A stretch of DNA of 64,000 nucleotides. It comes from an uncultured Duodenibacillus sp. GTDB lineage: Bacteria; Pseudomonadota; Gammaproteobacteria; Burkholderiales; Burkholderiaceae_F. This document shows positions 1 through 9,489 of this stretch, in pieces. Positions within the stretch are counted from its first letter, which is position 1. The number at the start of each line of letters is the position of its first letter. The position numbers were made by a program, and so were the translations under genes. Below the pieces are notes generated by a model. The model was not told the origin of the DNA and did no database searches. It worked only from the letters and a program-made list of their open reading frames with translations. The stretch is taken from positions 93,158 to 157,157 of the forward strand of contig CALXQK010000015.1 of assembly GCA_944390745.1 (NCBI GenBank). Direction: 5' to 3'.

Positions 1-723
1 GATCACCGTTCTTGAAATCGTAGCGGTAATGGCCGAGTTGATGATCTCCACCGAGGAGGCGCGGCGCATCTTTCTGAAATGCTCGCGCACGCGGTCGAAA
101 ATAATCACCGACTCATTGACCGAGTAGCCGAGCACGGCCAGGACCGCCGCAAGCACGGGCAGCGAGAACTCCCACTGCATCACGGCAAAGATCCCGATCA
201 CGATCACCACGTCGTGCAGGTTGGCGATGATGGCGGCCACGGCAAACTTCCATTCAAACCGAAACGCCAGATAGATCATGATGCCGAGCACCACGAGCAG
301 CAGCGCCGTGGCGCCGTCCGTGGCCAGCTCCTCGCCGACCTGCGGACCCACGAACTCGTTGTTGAGCAGCTTCACGCCGGGTTCGGTCTGCTGCAGCACT
401 CCCATGAGCTCCTGCGCCTGCTGGCCGGACGTCTCGCCCTCCTTCATCGGCAGGCGGATCATCACGTCGCGCGAGGTGCCGTAGTTCTGCACGGCGGCCT
501 CAATGCCCATCTTGTCCTTGATCTGCTCGCGGATCTGCTCGGTCGGCGCCGACTGCGGATACTGCACCACCACCTGGGTGCCGCCCGTGAACTCGATCGA
601 GAAGGCCAGTCCATGGAAGAAGATCCAGTAAACGGCCACGGCAAAGGACACAAACGAGATGAGATTCAGAATATGCGAGTAGCGCATAAACGGAATCGTC
701 TTGTGAATGCGGAAAAATTCCAT
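1..723 (-). CDS. secF: Protein translocase subunit SecF (partial, C-terminus outside window)
   Basis: SecF forms, with SecD and YajC, the membrane complex that uses the proton-motive force to help SecYEG export proteins. The visible 241 codons begin MEFFRIHK and hold the first membrane segment, a periplasmic domain with the SecF-type stretch FSIEFTGG, and later transmembrane helices with LGYSVNESVIIFDRVRE, a hallmark of the SecD/SecF family. The frame is still open at base 1, so the C-terminal helices lie outside the window. The ATG at 723 follows an AGGGGGG ribosome-binding sequence and sits 21 bases after the secD stop, so the two genes are co-transcribed. Identification is firm. Confidence 0.97.
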   Translation of the reverse strand, partial: MEFFRIHKTIPFMRYSHILNLISFVSFAVAVYWIFFHGLAFSIEFTGGTQVVVQYPQSAPTEQIREQIKDKMGIEAAVQNYGTSRDVMIRLPMKEGETSGQQAQELMGVLQQTEPGVKLLNNEFVGPQVGEELATDGATALLLVVLGIMIYLAFRFEWKFAVAAIIANLHDVVIVIGIFAVMQWEFSLPVLAAVLAVLGYSVNESVIIFDRVREHFRKMRRASSVEIINSAITATISRTVI

Positions 724-744
724 TTTGTTCTGCCCCCCTGCGTC

Positions 745-2631
745 CTACTTCGCCTTCTCGGGATCAGGCCGCCAGACCTGACCGATATGCACGCGCGTGA
801 GCTTCTTCCTGCGGCCGTAGATCAGATTGATCATGGCGCGGGAGACCACGACGGACGTAAAGATTGAGGTCGAGATGCCCAGACAGTGCACCACGGCAAA
901 GCCGCGCACCGGACCCGAGCCGAAGATGAGCAGCGCCAGACCTGCAATGAGACTCGTGACGTTCGAGTCGAGAATCGTCGCAAAGGCCATGCCGTAGCCC
1001 TCGCTGATGGCCAGCTGCGGCGTTCGTCCGACGCGCAGCTCCTCGCGCACGCGCTCGTTGATGAGCACGTTCGAGTCAACGGCCATGCCCAGCGTGAGCG
1101 CAATGGCCGCGATGCCCGGCAGCGTGAGTGTGGCCTGCAGCATCGACAGCAGCGCAATCAGGCACAGCACGTTGCAGATGAGGCTCAGCGCCGAGACGAT
1201 GCCGAAGACCTGGTAGTAGAGGACCATGAAGATCGCCACGATCGAGAAGCCGTAGAGCGTGGACTTGAAGCCCGCGCTGATGTTGTCGGCGCCGAGCGAC
1301 GGGCCGATCAGGCGTTCCTCGACGATTTCCATCGGGGCGGCGAGCGAACCGGCGCGCAGCAGCAGCGCCGTATCGGTGGCCTCGACGGTCGTCATGCGGC
1401 CGGAGATCTGCACGCGGCCGCCGGCGATTTCCTGACGAATCACCGGAGCCGTGACCACCTCGCCCTTGCCCTTTTCAAAGAGGATGATGGCCATGCGCTT
1501 GCCGACGTTGTCGCGGGTGACGTCGCGGAAGATGCGCGCGCCGCGGTTGTCGAGCGTCAGGTTCACCGTCGGCTCCTGGGTCTGGGAGTCAAACCCGGGC
1601 TGGGCGTCGTTGAGGTTTTCACCCGTGAGCACCACGCGGCGCTTGACGAGGATGGGACGGCCCTCGCGGTCGAGATAGCGTTCGTCGCCGAAGGGGACGT
1701 TGCCCTGCTGCAGCTGCGCGAGCGCCTCGGGCGAGTCGTCGACCATGCGCACCTCGAGCGTGGCGGTGCGGCCGAGAATGTCCTTGGCCTTGGCCGTGTC
1801 CTGCACGCCGGGAAGCTGCACGACGATGCGGTCGGCGCCCTGCTGCGCAATCACGGGCTCGGCCACGCCGAGCTCGTTGATGCGGTTGTGCAGGGTGGAG
1901 ATGTTCTGCTTGAGCGAGTACTCCTGAACGTTCTTGATGGCGTTCTGCGAGAGCTCGGCGCGGATGATGTAGCTGCCGCCGGACTCCTGCTCGGTGAGCA
2001 CCAGGTCGGGCTGCGTCGAGCGCAGAAGGTCGTTGGCGCGGTCGCGCTCCTGCGCATCGGAGAAGCGCACCTCCACGGCATTGCCCACGCGGCTGATGCC
2101 GGTGTGGCGAATGCGCTGGTCGCGCATCTGGGTGCGCAGGTCGGCGGCGGTCGCCTCGGCGCGCTTTTCAATGGCCGCGCGCATATCCACCTGCAGCAGG
2201 AAGTGCACGCCGCCGCGAAGGTCCAGACCAAGGTACATCGGCAGCGCATTGAGGCTCAGCAGCCACTGCGGCGTGTTGGGCACGAGGTTGGGCGCGACGA
2301 TGTAGCTCGGGTTGGAACGGTCGGGGTTGAGCGCGTTCTCAAGCACCGTCTGCGCCTGCAGCTGCTGCTCGGCGGCCGTCGGATCAAAGCGCACGCGCAC
2401 CGTGTTCTGCTGCGCGCCCTGCTCGAAGAAGACGCCGTTGGGCTTGAGGTTGGCCGCCTTGAGGGCCTCTTCAACCCGCGTCATCACCGCTTCATCGACC
2501 TTGACGGTAGCCTTGGCCGAGCTCACCTGCACGGCCGGGGATTCGCCGTAGAAGTTGGGAAGCGTGTAGACGACGGCGATGGCAAGCACCACCGCAATCA
2601 GCACGTACTTCCAAAGTGGATATCGGTTCAT
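745..2631 (-). CDS. secD: Protein translocase subunit SecD
   Basis: SecD (628 aa) is the large partner of SecF in the accessory Sec complex of the inner membrane. I chose the start MNRYPLWKYV, 20 codons inside the longest frame, because it gives the normal N-terminus with an immediate transmembrane helix followed by the periplasmic region. The motif YLGLDLRGGVHFLLQV near residue 130 is the classic SecD D-L-R-G-G signature. The C-terminal third carries five predicted membrane helices with LTLGMAVDSNVLINERVREE. Length is close to the E. coli protein (615 aa). It lies between yajC and secF in the usual order, but a terminator-like hairpin separates it from yajC. Confidence 0.97.
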   Translation of the reverse strand: MNRYPLWKYVLIAVVLAIAVVYTLPNFYGESPAVQVSSAKATVKVDEAVMTRVEEALKAANLKPNGVFFEQGAQQNTVRVRFDPTAAEQQLQAQTVLENALNPDRSNPSYIVAPNLVPNTPQWLLSLNALPMYLGLDLRGGVHFLLQVDMRAAIEKRAEATAADLRTQMRDQRIRHTGISRVGNAVEVRFSDAQERDRANDLLRSTQPDLVLTEQESGGSYIIRAELSQNAIKNVQEYSLKQNISTLHNRINELGVAEPVIAQQGADRIVVQLPGVQDTAKAKDILGRTATLEVRMVDDSPEALAQLQQGNVPFGDERYLDREGRPILVKRRVVLTGENLNDAQPGFDSQTQEPTVNLTLDNRGARIFRDVTRDNVGKRMAIILFEKGKGEVVTAPVIRQEIAGGRVQISGRMTTVEATDTALLLRAGSLAAPMEIVEERLIGPSLGADNISAGFKSTLYGFSIVAIFMVLYYQVFGIVSALSLICNVLCLIALLSMLQATLTLPGIAAIALTLGMAVDSNVLINERVREELRVGRTPQLAISEGYGMAFATILDSNVTSLIAGLALLIFGSGPVRGFAVVHCLGISTSIFTSVVVSRAMINLIYGRRKKLTRVHIGQVWRPDPEKAK

Positions 2632-2873
2632 AGAAAAAACTCCGAAGACGAGACGGACGCTTCCGCGGGCGGCGTCCCTGCCGCCGCGCACGAAGCGGCG
2701 AGCCTTTCAAAACGGCGCATCCGTCCGGATTCAGAAATTGCGTCCAGAGGCGCATCCGCCTGATGGACCGGCGGGGCCTCCAGAGCCTTCAAACCCCGGG
2801 AGCGCCCCCCTCCGCAGGCACGTTCCCGGCCGCCTTCAACCGCCGGCGGCGGCAGTGCAAAAACCGGGAATGC

Positions 2874-2925
2874 AAAAACACGAAAAGGGCGCCACCCGGC
2901 AACTCAGGGTGCGCCCGTTTCGTGC
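2874..2925 (-). terminator. Rho-independent terminator or attenuator between yajC and secD
   Basis: Read leftward, CACGAAA-C-GGGCGCACCC pairs across a nine-base loop with GGGTGGCGCCC-TTTTCGTG, and a TTTTT run follows. It begins about 10 bases after the yajC stop and lies about 240 bases before the secD start. It should end most yajC transcripts, or tune how much secDF is made from the yajC promoter. Confidence 0.75.
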
Positions 2926-2934
2926 GTCAAGTCA

Positions 2935-3279
2935 TTAGACGGACTTCAGCGTGCCGCGCGGCAGAACGGTCTGCACCGCACCGCGCTGCAGCGTCAGCGT
3001 CACGGGCTTGTCGTCGACGCGGCTGATCTCGATGACGATGTACTGCTCGCTCACATCGGCGATGCGGCCGGCCATGCCGCCCACCGTCACCACTTCATCA
3101 CCCTTGGTGAGGGCTTCGCACATCTTCTGATGTTCCTTCTGGCGCTTCTGCTGCGGCCGGATGAGGAAGAACCAGAACACGACAAAAATCAGCAGAATCG
3201 GAACGATCTGCACAAGGAAACCGGTCATGCCGCCGGCGGCGTCGGCCGTCTGGGCCCACGCGTCAGAGATAAAAAACAC
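2935..3279 (-). CDS. yajC: Sec translocase accessory subunit YajC
   Basis: YajC (114 aa) is a small single-pass inner-membrane protein bound to SecDF. The N-terminus MFFISDAWAQTADA leads into one hydrophobic helix (about residues 20-42, ending FFLIRPQQKRQKEH, the family signature), followed by a cytoplasmic domain with KGDEVVTVGGMAGRI. Length matches the family. In many proteobacteria the order is queA-tgt-yajC-secD-secF; here queA and tgt are about 29 kb away. A TATAAT -10 hexamer lies on the same strand at 3351-3356, about 75 bases before the start, with no good -35. A hairpin terminator follows the gene. Confidence 0.95.
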   Translation of the reverse strand: MFFISDAWAQTADAAGGMTGFLVQIVPILLIFVVFWFFLIRPQQKRQKEHQKMCEALTKGDEVVTVGGMAGRIADVSEQYIVIEISRVDDKPVTLTLQRGAVQTVLPRGTLKSV

Positions 3280-3456
3280 AACTAACCCCTTTGCTGATGA
3301 AAGTCTTTCTCCGGATCCGCCGACATTGAGGCAGTCTCCGAATTCGTGTGATTATACGGAAAAGTCTCGTCCGGCTCGGGCCGCAGGCCCGGTGCGCGGA
3401 CGGCGAAAATTGAAACAAAACGTCGGCCCTAGCGCCTGCCGCCGCAAACCTGACGT

Positions 3457-4527
3457 CTACGGAACGAGCGCAGGCCAGTCAAGCCCCGTGCGCTCATCTA
3501 GCCCGAAGACGATGTTCATGGCCTGCACGGCCTGGCCGGCGGCGCCCTTGACGAGGTTGTCCTCAACGGCAAGCACGACGATCAGATCGCCGCCGCCGGG
3601 CCGGTGCACCGCAAGCCGCAGGAAGTTGGAGCCGCGCACCGAGCGCGTCTCCGGGTGCGAGCCCGCGGGCATCACGTCCACGAAGTACTCCTTTTCAAAG
3701 CGCTTTTCGTAGAGCGCCTGCAGATCGAGCGGATTGGCGGCGTCCTTGAAGCGCACGTAGATCGTCGAGTGAATCCCGCGGATCGTGGGCAGCAGATGCG
3801 GCACGAACGTGAGATCCAGCTGCGGGCATCCGCTCAGAAGCCGCAGCTGCTGCACGATCTCGGGCTGGTGCCGGTGTCCCTTGAGCCCGTAGGCATGGAA
3901 GTTGTCGCTCATTTCAGCGGTGATGAGCGACACGTCGGCCTTCTTGCCCGAGCCGGAGATGCCCGACTTGCTGTCGGCAATGATCGTGCGCAGATCAAAG
4001 GTTCCGGGATGCGCCTTCTCGTACTCCATCAGCGGCAGCAGACCCAGCTCGATGGAGGTCGGGTAGCAGCCCGCCATGCCGAGAATGCGCGCGGACTTCA
4101 TGGCCTCGCGCATCGTCTCGGGCTGTCCGTAGACCGCCTCCCTCAGAAGATCCGGACAGGCGTGGTCCATCTTGTACCAGCGCTTGAACTGCTCCGTGTC
4201 CTTGAGCCGGAAGTCGGCCGCAAGGTCGATGATGCGCACGCCTGCGTCCGTGAGCTCGCGGGCCATGCTCATCGCCACGCCGTGGGGCGTGGCGAAGAAC
4301 ACCACGTCGCACTGCTTGAGCGCGTCGACCTCGGGAGCCGTAAAGACAAGCTCGTCGAGAAAGCCGCGCAGCGACGGAAACATCTGCGTCACCGCAGTTC
4401 CGGCGTCCTTGCGCGAGGTGATGACAGAAATTTCAGCCTGCGGATGCCGCAGCAGAATGCGCAGCAGCTCCACGCCCGTATAGCCCGTGGCGCCGACGAT
4501 GCCCACGGAGATCTTCCCTTGCTTCAT
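3457..4527 (-). CDS. argC: N-acetyl-gamma-glutamyl-phosphate reductase ArgC
   Basis: ArgC reduces N-acetylglutamyl-5-phosphate to the semialdehyde with NADPH, the third step of arginine synthesis, in the cytoplasm. The start [18 protein letters not shown] (356 aa) places the Rossmann glycine motif GATGYTG at the N-terminus. The catalytic cysteine is seen in [18 protein letters not shown], and the family histidine region in [10 protein letters not shown] longer in-frame start at 4686 would add 53 unlikely residues. A GGGAG ribosome-binding sequence precedes the chosen ATG. It lies 168 bases after rpsI, beyond a terminator, so it probably has its own promoter. Confidence 0.96.
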   Translation of the reverse strand: MKQGKISVGIVGATGYTGVELLRILLRHPQAEISVITSRKDAGTAVTQMFPSLRGFLDELVFTAPEVDALKQCDVVFFATPHGVAMSMARELTDAGVRIIDLAADFRLKDTEQFKRWYKMDHACPDLLREAVYGQPETMREAMKSARILGMAGCYPTSIELGLLPLMEYEKAHPGTFDLRTIIADSKSGISGSGKKADVSLITAEMSDNFHAYGLKGHRHQPEIVQQLRLLSGCPQLDLTFVPHLLPTIRGIHSTIYVRFKDAANPLDLQALYEKRFEKEYFVDVMPAGSHPETRSVRGSNFLRLAVHRPGGGDLIVVLAVEDNLVKGAAGQAVQAMNIVFGLDERTGLDWPALVP

Positions 4528-4580
4528 ATTCTTGTGCGGCTCCCTGTTGATCTTGTTGTCGAACGCCCCATGCGCTGGAC

Positions 4581-4626
4581 AAAACAAAATCGCCGCAACC
4601 CATCTGTTTCGTGAGCCGCGGCGATT
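4581..4626 (-). terminator. Terminator after rplM-rpsI
   Basis: On the minus strand AATCGCCGC (4626-4618) pairs with GCGGCGATT (4596-4588) across a 21-base loop and is followed by TTTTGTTTT. It starts about 70 bases after the rpsI stop and separates the ribosomal protein operon from argC. A second smaller hairpin, TCGACGGC-TTT-GCCGTCGA at 4653-4671, lies just before it without a T run. Confidence 0.7.
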
Positions 4627-4694
4627 GAATTTTCGTCCCTGACGCCGGACCCTCGACGGCAAAGCCGTCGACCGTCCAAGCGGCAAAGAGGCAA

Positions 4695-5087
4695 TTAGCG
4701 CTTGCTGAACTGCTTGGCGCGGCGAGCCTTGCGCAGACCCACCTTCTTGCGCTCCACCTCGCGGGCGTCGCGGGTCACGAGACCGGCAGCCGACAGAGCA
4801 GGCTTGAGACCGGCGTCGTAGTCGATCAGCGCGCGGGTGATGCCGTGGCGCACGGCGCCGGCCTGGCCGGACTCACCGCCGCCGCTCACGTTGACCATGA
4901 TGTCGAACGTCTCGGTGTTCTCCGTGAGCTGCAGAGGCTGCATGACGATCATGCGGCCGGTTTCACGCTTGAAGAAGTCGTTGAGTTCACGGCCGTTGAT
5001 CACGATCTTGCCCGTGCCGCGCTTGATGAAGACGCGAGCCACAGAGCTCTTGCGGCGGCCGGTGCCGTAGTTGTAGTTACCGATCAT
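4695..5087 (-). CDS. rpsI: 30S ribosomal protein S9
   Basis: S9 (130 aa) binds 16S rRNA in the head of the small subunit, and its C-terminal tail reaches the P-site tRNA. The protein has the expected N-terminal [13 protein letters not shown], central [15 protein letters not shown] and the basic end RRAKQFSKR, whose last SKR is the conserved tRNA-contacting tail. Length is identical to E. coli S9. It follows rplM by 11 bases in the universal L13-S9 operon. Confidence 0.98.
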   Translation of the reverse strand: MIGNYNYGTGRRKSSVARVFIKRGTGKIVINGRELNDFFKRETGRMIVMQPLQLTENTETFDIMVNVSGGGESGQAGAVRHGITRALIDYDAGLKPALSAAGLVTRDAREVERKKVGLRKARRAKQFSKR

Positions 5088-5098
5088 CTTTGTCCACC

Positions 5099-5527
5099 TT
5101 AAATGTCAAGAACCTTGGGCTGCTGGGCAGTGTGCGGATGTTCGGCGCCGGCGTAGATCTTGAGCTTCTTGATCATGGCGTAGCCGAGACGACCCTTCGG
5201 AAGCATTCCCTTGACGGCGATTTCCAGAGCGCGGCCGGGATGCTTGGCCTGCATTTCCTTGAAGGTGGTGGAGTACACGCCGCCCGGATAGCCGGTGTGG
5301 CGGTAGTAGGTCTTCTTGCCCGCCTTTTCAGCAGACATCACGAGCTTGTCAGCGTTGATCACGACGATGTAGTCGCCCGTATCGACATGCGGCGTGTATT
5401 CGGGCTTGTGCTTGCCGCGCAAGCGCAGTGCGATTTCGGCTGCAAGGCGGCCGAGCACCTTATTGCTGCCATCGACCACGTACCAGTCGCGCTGAACTTC
5501 CAGCGGCTTGGCCGAGAAGGTCTTCAT
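5099..5527 (-). CDS. rplM: 50S ribosomal protein L13
   Basis: L13 (142 aa) is an early-assembly protein of the large subunit. The start MKTFSAKP was chosen over an ATG three codons upstream because it is the family's invariant N-terminus and has an AGGTGAGAAC ribosome-binding sequence directly in front. Typical motifs are [19 protein letters not shown] and the C-terminal MLPKGRLG. First gene of the rplM-rpsI operon. Confidence 0.98.
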   Translation of the reverse strand: MKTFSAKPLEVQRDWYVVDGSNKVLGRLAAEIALRLRGKHKPEYTPHVDTGDYIVVINADKLVMSAEKAGKKTYYRHTGYPGGVYSTTFKEMQAKHPGRALEIAVKGMLPKGRLGYAMIKKLKIYAGAEHPHTAQQPKVLDI

Positions 5528-5998
5528 TGTTCTCACCTAAATTGAATGCAACGCACCGGGATTCCGCCTCATCAGAGATGGCGCTCTGACTTCACGCAGG
5601 TTGGATCCGCATCTGACGGACCGGCAGCGTCAAGTAAAAAAACGAGGCAGACGCCCCCGTCCGAAGTCCTTCATGACCTTCGGAAAAGAGCCCGCCCAAT
5701 CATTTCTTGTTGATTTTCAAGCCGCTTCACGCTTGTCCGGTTCAGTGGAAAACGGGGAAACCGCAAGCACGGGAAAATCAGAGGCGCAATTTTATAGAAG
5801 ACAGGGGAAATTTTCCAGTCCCCGCTCTCGCCATCCCCGATTGCGGCTGACCGCTCCGTTGCGGGCCGCCGTCCGTGCCACAATACCCGCTCAGGCAAGC
5901 TTTCGAACGCCCCAGCAGTAGAAGCGTCCGGCCTTCTGCAGGCGGCCGGAGCAAATTTTTCAAACGCACGAACAACAACACCAAAGGGAGGCCCAGTG
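5528..5998 (-). promoter_or_regulatory. Divergent intergenic region between rplM and icd
   Basis: This 471-base stretch carries no convincing gene; the open frames crossing it lack family features. A possible leftward promoter for rplM is TGGAAA (5817-5812), 15 bases, TATAAA (5796-5791). Rightward, AGGGAGG at about 5985 is a clear ribosome-binding sequence for icd. I did not find an L13/S9 leader structure I would defend. Confidence 0.4.
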
Positions 5999-7252
5999 AT
6001 GTTTGAACACATTCAGACGCCCGATTTCGGCAAGCCCATCAGCGTTTCCGAAACCGGCGCGCTCGTCGTGCCCGACACCCCCGTGATCACCTATATCGAG
6101 GGCGACGGCATTGGAGCCGATGTTTCGCCCGTTGCGATCCGCGTCGCGGACCGCGCGGTGCAGAAGGCCTACGGGGGGCGGCGGCGCATCGCATGGACCG
6201 AGATCTATGCCGGGGAGAAGGCGCGCCGCATCTACGGTCCCGACACCTGGATCGCCGAGGAAACCTTCGAGGCGCTCAAGACCTTCAAGGTGGGGTTCAA
6301 GGGCCCGCTGACTACGCCCGTGGGCGGCGGCATCCGCAGTCTCAACGTGGCGCTTCGCCAGCGGCTCGACCTCTACGTGTGCCTGCGCCCCGTGCGCTGG
6401 TTTCCGGGCACCCCCTCGCCCGTGAAGCACCCCGAGAACGTCGACATGGTGATCTTTCGGGAAAACACCGAGGACATCTACGCCGGCATCGAGTGGCCGG
6501 CGCAAAGCGCCGAGGCGCAGCGCGTCATCGCGTTTCTTGAGCGCGAGATGGGCGTGAGCAAGATCCGCTTCCCCGCGACTTCGGGCATCGGCATCAAGCC
6601 TGTCAGTCGAGAGGGCAGCGAACGGCTCATCCGCAAGGCCATCCGCTACGCAATCGACCACGACCGCGCCAGCGTCACGATGGTGCACAAGGGCAACATC
6701 ATGAAGTTCACCGAGGGGGCCTTCCGCGACTGGGGCTACGCGCTCGCCCAGCGCGAGTTCGGCGCAAAGCCTCTGGGCGAGGGCCCCTGGTGCACGTTCA
6801 GGAACCCGCGCACGGGCCGCGACATTGTGGTGAAGGACTGCATCTGCGACGCCTTCCTGCAGCAGATTCTCCTGGCGCCGAAGGACTACGACGTCATCGC
6901 CGCCCCCAACCTCAACGGCGACTACATCAGCGACGCGCTGGCCGCCCAGGTGGGCGGCATCGGCATCGCGCCCGGGGCCAACCTTTCCGATGAGATCGCC
7001 ATCTTCGAGGCCACGCACGGAACGGCGCCCGCCATCGCCGGCAGAAACCTCGCCAACCCCTGCTCGGTCATTCTCTCAACGGAAATGATGCTCAGGCACA
7101 TCGGCTGGGATGAAGCGGCCGATCTGGTGATCGCCGCCGTCGAGCAGCAGATCGCCTCGGGGCGCGTGACAAGCGACCTGGCAGCCCTCACACCCGGGGC
7201 CAGCACCCTGGGCTGCCGGGAGTTCGGCGACGAGCTGCTCGCGCGCATCTGA
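5999..7252 (+). CDS. icd: Isocitrate dehydrogenase (NADP-dependent)
   Basis: Oxidatively decarboxylates isocitrate to 2-oxoglutarate in the TCA cycle, making NADPH. The 417-aa protein follows the E. coli enzyme closely along its length: [11 protein letters not shown] near the N-terminus, substrate-binding [13 protein letters not shown] (its Ser is the residue phosphorylated by AceK in E. coli), [39 protein letters not shown]-type [17 protein letters not shown] and [11 protein letters not shown] one codon upstream (5996) is possible, but the ATG is better spaced from the AGGGAGG ribosome-binding site. It is a single-gene unit ending in a strong terminator. Confidence 0.97.
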   Translation: MFEHIQTPDFGKPISVSETGALVVPDTPVITYIEGDGIGADVSPVAIRVADRAVQKAYGGRRRIAWTEIYAGEKARRIYGPDTWIAEETFEALKTFKVGFKGPLTTPVGGGIRSLNVALRQRLDLYVCLRPVRWFPGTPSPVKHPENVDMVIFRENTEDIYAGIEWPAQSAEAQRVIAFLEREMGVSKIRFPATSGIGIKPVSREGSERLIRKAIRYAIDHDRASVTMVHKGNIMKFTEGAFRDWGYALAQREFGAKPLGEGPWCTFRNPRTGRDIVVKDCICDAFLQQILLAPKDYDVIAAPNLNGDYISDALAAQVGGIGIAPGANLSDEIAIFEATHGTAPAIAGRNLANPCSVILSTEMMLRHIGWDEAADLVIAAVEQQIASGRVTSDLAALTPGASTLGCREFGDELLARI

Positions 7253-7282
7253 TCCGCGAACGCTGCGCCCCTTGAGGGCGCG

Positions 7283-7334
7283 AAAAAAGCCGCCGTCTGA
7301 CGGAAGGTTCTCTTCCCGACGGCGGCTCTTTTTT
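7283..7334. terminator. Bidirectional terminator between icd and the cold-shock gene
   Basis: GCCGCCGTC (7289-7297) pairs with GACGGCGGC (7317-7325), flanked by AAAAAA on the left and TCTTTTTT on the right. It can stop icd from the left and the convergent cold-shock gene from the right. Confidence 0.85.
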
Positions 7335-7385
7335 GCTGACGCCGGCAGCGCCTGGAACAGGTCCCGGGCGCTGCGGCGGCGAAAT

Positions 7386-7592
7386 CTACTTTTCAGGCTT
7401 GACGTGGGCGGCTTGCTTGCCTTTTGGGCCCGCAACCACTTCAAAACTCACCTTCTGACCTTCCTTGAGGGTCTTGAAGCCTTCGATTTCAATCGCGGTG
7501 AAATGCACAAACAGGTCTTCGCCGCCGTCATCGGGCGTGATGAAGCCGAATCCCTTGGCGTCGTTAAACCATTTGACAACACCCTGAGCCAT
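7386..7592 (-). CDS. Cold-shock-domain protein (CspA family)
   Basis: A 68-aa single OB-fold protein that binds single-stranded RNA/DNA and unwinds mRNA structure. The RNA-binding motifs RNP1 (KGFGFITP) and RNP2 (LFVHF) are intact, as is the N-terminal [11 protein letters not shown]. The start MAQGVVKWF was chosen; longer in-frame starts add a non-homologous arginine-rich stretch. Which Csp paralogue this is cannot be told from sequence alone. Monocistronic. Confidence 0.96.
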   Translation of the reverse strand: MAQGVVKWFNDAKGFGFITPDDGGEDLFVHFTAIEIEGFKTLKEGQKVSFEVVAGPKGKQAAHVKPEK

Positions 7593-8082
7593 TTTTTTCT
7601 CCCTTCGAAAATCCTTGTCCCGGCCCCCGAACCGGCAACCTCGCCGATTCAAACATCAAGAAGCCGGAGACTTCCGTGCAGCGTTCTAATTGGATAAGCG
7701 TCGGCCGCACGCGCATCAAGCTCTGCCTTCATCCCCAAGGAGTGCATAGCTCTCAGGTGGGAATTGGCTGATGCCTGCGCTAGATTACCCCCGCAGCATG
7801 AATTTTTCTCAAGCCGCCGTTGCTTTTCACGCATCAAACAGGGAAAACACTACCTTTCGAGGCTCCCCCTCCGGCGATTCCCCGCCCTTCCCTGCGTCCG
7901 CGGCTGCGCCTGCAGGGCTGCGCCGGCCCCGCCCTGGGCGAATCCCCCAAAAGAATGAGTTTTCCAGTTCCCGGCGCCCGCATGTGTATACTCGAAAAGA
8001 CGTGCCGGGCCCCTTCCGGCGCCGCCCTGCACGCCGGCGGTCATCGCCCTGCGGCCGGCCTCGACTTCTTCATCACTTCATC
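7593..8082. other. Divergent intergenic region, no gene seen
   Basis: 490 bases between the cold-shock gene and the DUF192 gene. It becomes GC-rich toward the right. A TATACT -10-like hexamer at 7987-7992 could serve the rightward gene, with no matching -35. Open frames crossing the region have no recognisable features. Confidence 0.5.
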
Positions 8083-8532
8083 ATGCGCATCCGCCCGCTA
8101 CTGATTCTGCTGCTTTCCGCCGCCAGCGCATCTGCGCACGCCGAAGGCACGACCACGATTTTTCTCGGCACGAACCGCGTGACGCTTGAGGTTGCCGAGA
8201 CCGCCATCGAGCAGCGCACGGGTCTCATGCACCGCGCCAGCCTCGAGGAAAACCGCGGCATGCTTTTCGTGTTTTCCGAACCGCGCAGCGTGGCCATGTG
8301 GATGAAGAACACGCTCATTGACCTCGACGCCGCGTTTGTCGACGCCTGCGGCCGGATTCTCAACATCGAGACCATGAAGAAGGGCACGCTCGACCTGCAC
8401 CGCTCGCAGGGCCCGGCGCTCACCGTCATTGAAATGAACGCAGGATGGTTCAAGCGCCACGGCGTGCACTCGGACACATTCATTCCGCCGCTCAAGAGCC
8501 GCTCCTACTGCAGAGACCCACTGGCGCAGTAG
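8083..8532 (+). CDS. Exported DUF192 family protein
   Basis: A 149-aa protein with a signal peptide (MRIRPLLILLLSAASASAHA, cleavage likely after AHA) followed by a DUF192 domain: TGLMHRASLEENRGMLFVF, SVAMWMKNTLIDLDAAFVD and the C-terminal VIEMNAGW with later H and G positions. The family has a small beta-barrel fold and no firmly established biochemical role. The start was set at this ATG because it yields a normal signal peptide; the frame upstream is low-complexity. Monocistronic, with a terminator downstream. Predicted location is the periplasm. Confidence 0.85.
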   Translation: MRIRPLLILLLSAASASAHAEGTTTIFLGTNRVTLEVAETAIEQRTGLMHRASLEENRGMLFVFSEPRSVAMWMKNTLIDLDAAFVDACGRILNIETMKKGTLDLHRSQGPALTVIEMNAGWFKRHGVHSDTFIPPLKSRSYCRDPLAQ

Positions 8533-8548
8533 CGCCCCCGGAAACGGC

Positions 8549-8575
8549 AAAAAAAGGGCGGGCCCGAAGCCCGCC
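8549..8575 (-). terminator. Terminator for sodB
   Basis: On the minus strand GGCGGGC (8575-8569) pairs with GCCCGCC (8563-8557) over a five-base loop and is followed by seven Ts. It lies about 65 bases after the sodB stop. Confidence 0.75.
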
Positions 8576-8581
8576 GGCGCT

Positions 8582-8622
8582 CCCGCACGAAGAAAAGGCT
8601 TGCGTGCGGGGGCTTTTTTTTT
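8582..8622 (+). terminator. Terminator for the DUF192 gene
   Basis: CCCGCACG pairs with CGTGCGGG across about 13 bases, followed by GGCTTTTTTTT. It lies just inside the opposing sodB terminator. Confidence 0.8.
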
Positions 8623-8641
8623 CAGGACAAGTCAAAACCGA

Positions 8642-9283
8642 TCAGGCGCAGCAGCCGCAGCAGCCGCCCTCGGGCTTGCAGTTGCAGTCGCAGGGCTCTC
8701 CGGCAAAGCGGCGCTCGGCGAAGTCCCAGTTCACCAGCTTCTCGAAGAAGGCCTTCGCAAAGGCGGCGCGATCATTGCGGTAGTCGATGTAGTAGGCGTG
8801 CTCCCAGACGTCGATCGTGAGGATGGGCTTCATGTGCTCGGTCAGGGGCGTGCCGGCGTTGGAGGTCGAGTAGATCTCAAGCTCGCCGTCGAGACGCTTG
8901 ACAAGCCAGGTCCAGCCCGAACCGAAGTTGCCCACGGCCGCGGCGATGAACTGGTCGCGGAAGCCCTCAAAGGAGCCCCACTTCTTTTCAATGGCTGCAA
9001 GGAGGTCGCCCTTGGGAGCGCCGCCGCCGTTGGGGGTGAGGCACTGCCAGAAGAAGGCGTGGTTGTAGGCCTGGGCGGCGTTGTTGAAGATCGCGCCCTG
9101 GCTCGTCTTGATGATCTCTCTCAGGGACTCGGCCTCAAACTGCGTGCCCTTGATGAGGTTGTTGAGCGTGTTGATGTAATTCTGGTGATGCTTGCCATAG
9201 TGATACTGCATGGCTTCTTCACTAAGAACAGGAGCAAGCGCGTTTAACTCGTAGTTAAGCTTCGGTAAAACAAACTGGCTCAT
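8642..9283 (-). CDS. sodB: Superoxide dismutase (Fe type) with cysteine-rich tail
   Basis: Converts superoxide to peroxide and oxygen in the cytoplasm. The 213-aa protein has the four metal ligands of the Fe/Mn family: His in YHYGKHHQNYINTL, His in AYNHAFFWQCL, and Asp/His in IDVWEHAYYIDYRNDR. FFWQCL and GSGWTWLV favour the iron form. E. coli SodB is 193 aa; here about 20 extra residues end in CDCNCKPEGGCCGCCA, seven cysteines in 16 residues, unlike the rest of the protein and perhaps able to bind metal. The ribosome-binding sequence CAGGAGAAA lies just before the ATG. A candidate Fur-controlled sRNA at 35147-35334 is complementary to it. Confidence 0.96.
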   Translation of the reverse strand: MSQFVLPKLNYELNALAPVLSEEAMQYHYGKHHQNYINTLNNLIKGTQFEAESLREIIKTSQGAIFNNAAQAYNHAFFWQCLTPNGGGAPKGDLLAAIEKKWGSFEGFRDQFIAAAVGNFGSGWTWLVKRLDGELEIYSTSNAGTPLTEHMKPILTIDVWEHAYYIDYRNDRAAFAKAFFEKLVNWDFAERRFAGEPCDCNCKPEGGCCGCCA

Positions 9284-9489
9284 CGGTTTTCTCCTGAATC
9301 AAACGTGTTGACAGATATCCAAGGAAGCTCAAGCGCCCCTTGAAGGGGACGTCAGGACTCCTGCGTCTAATCATAAACTCTTCGCCTGATCTTCAGCTTT
9401 ATTTTTGCGTCGAGCAAAGGGGGCGTGCCGCAGCCTCCGCCGCCCGGCCGCAGCCGCGGGCGCAGCCCGGCAAAAAAAGAAAAGACGTG

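Noticed and set aside
886-2763. Long open frame on the plus strand opposite secD (625 codons)
   Set aside because: High-GC third codon positions keep the antisense frame open. It has no domain pattern, is rich in His/Arg/Ala, and secD on the other strand is unambiguous.
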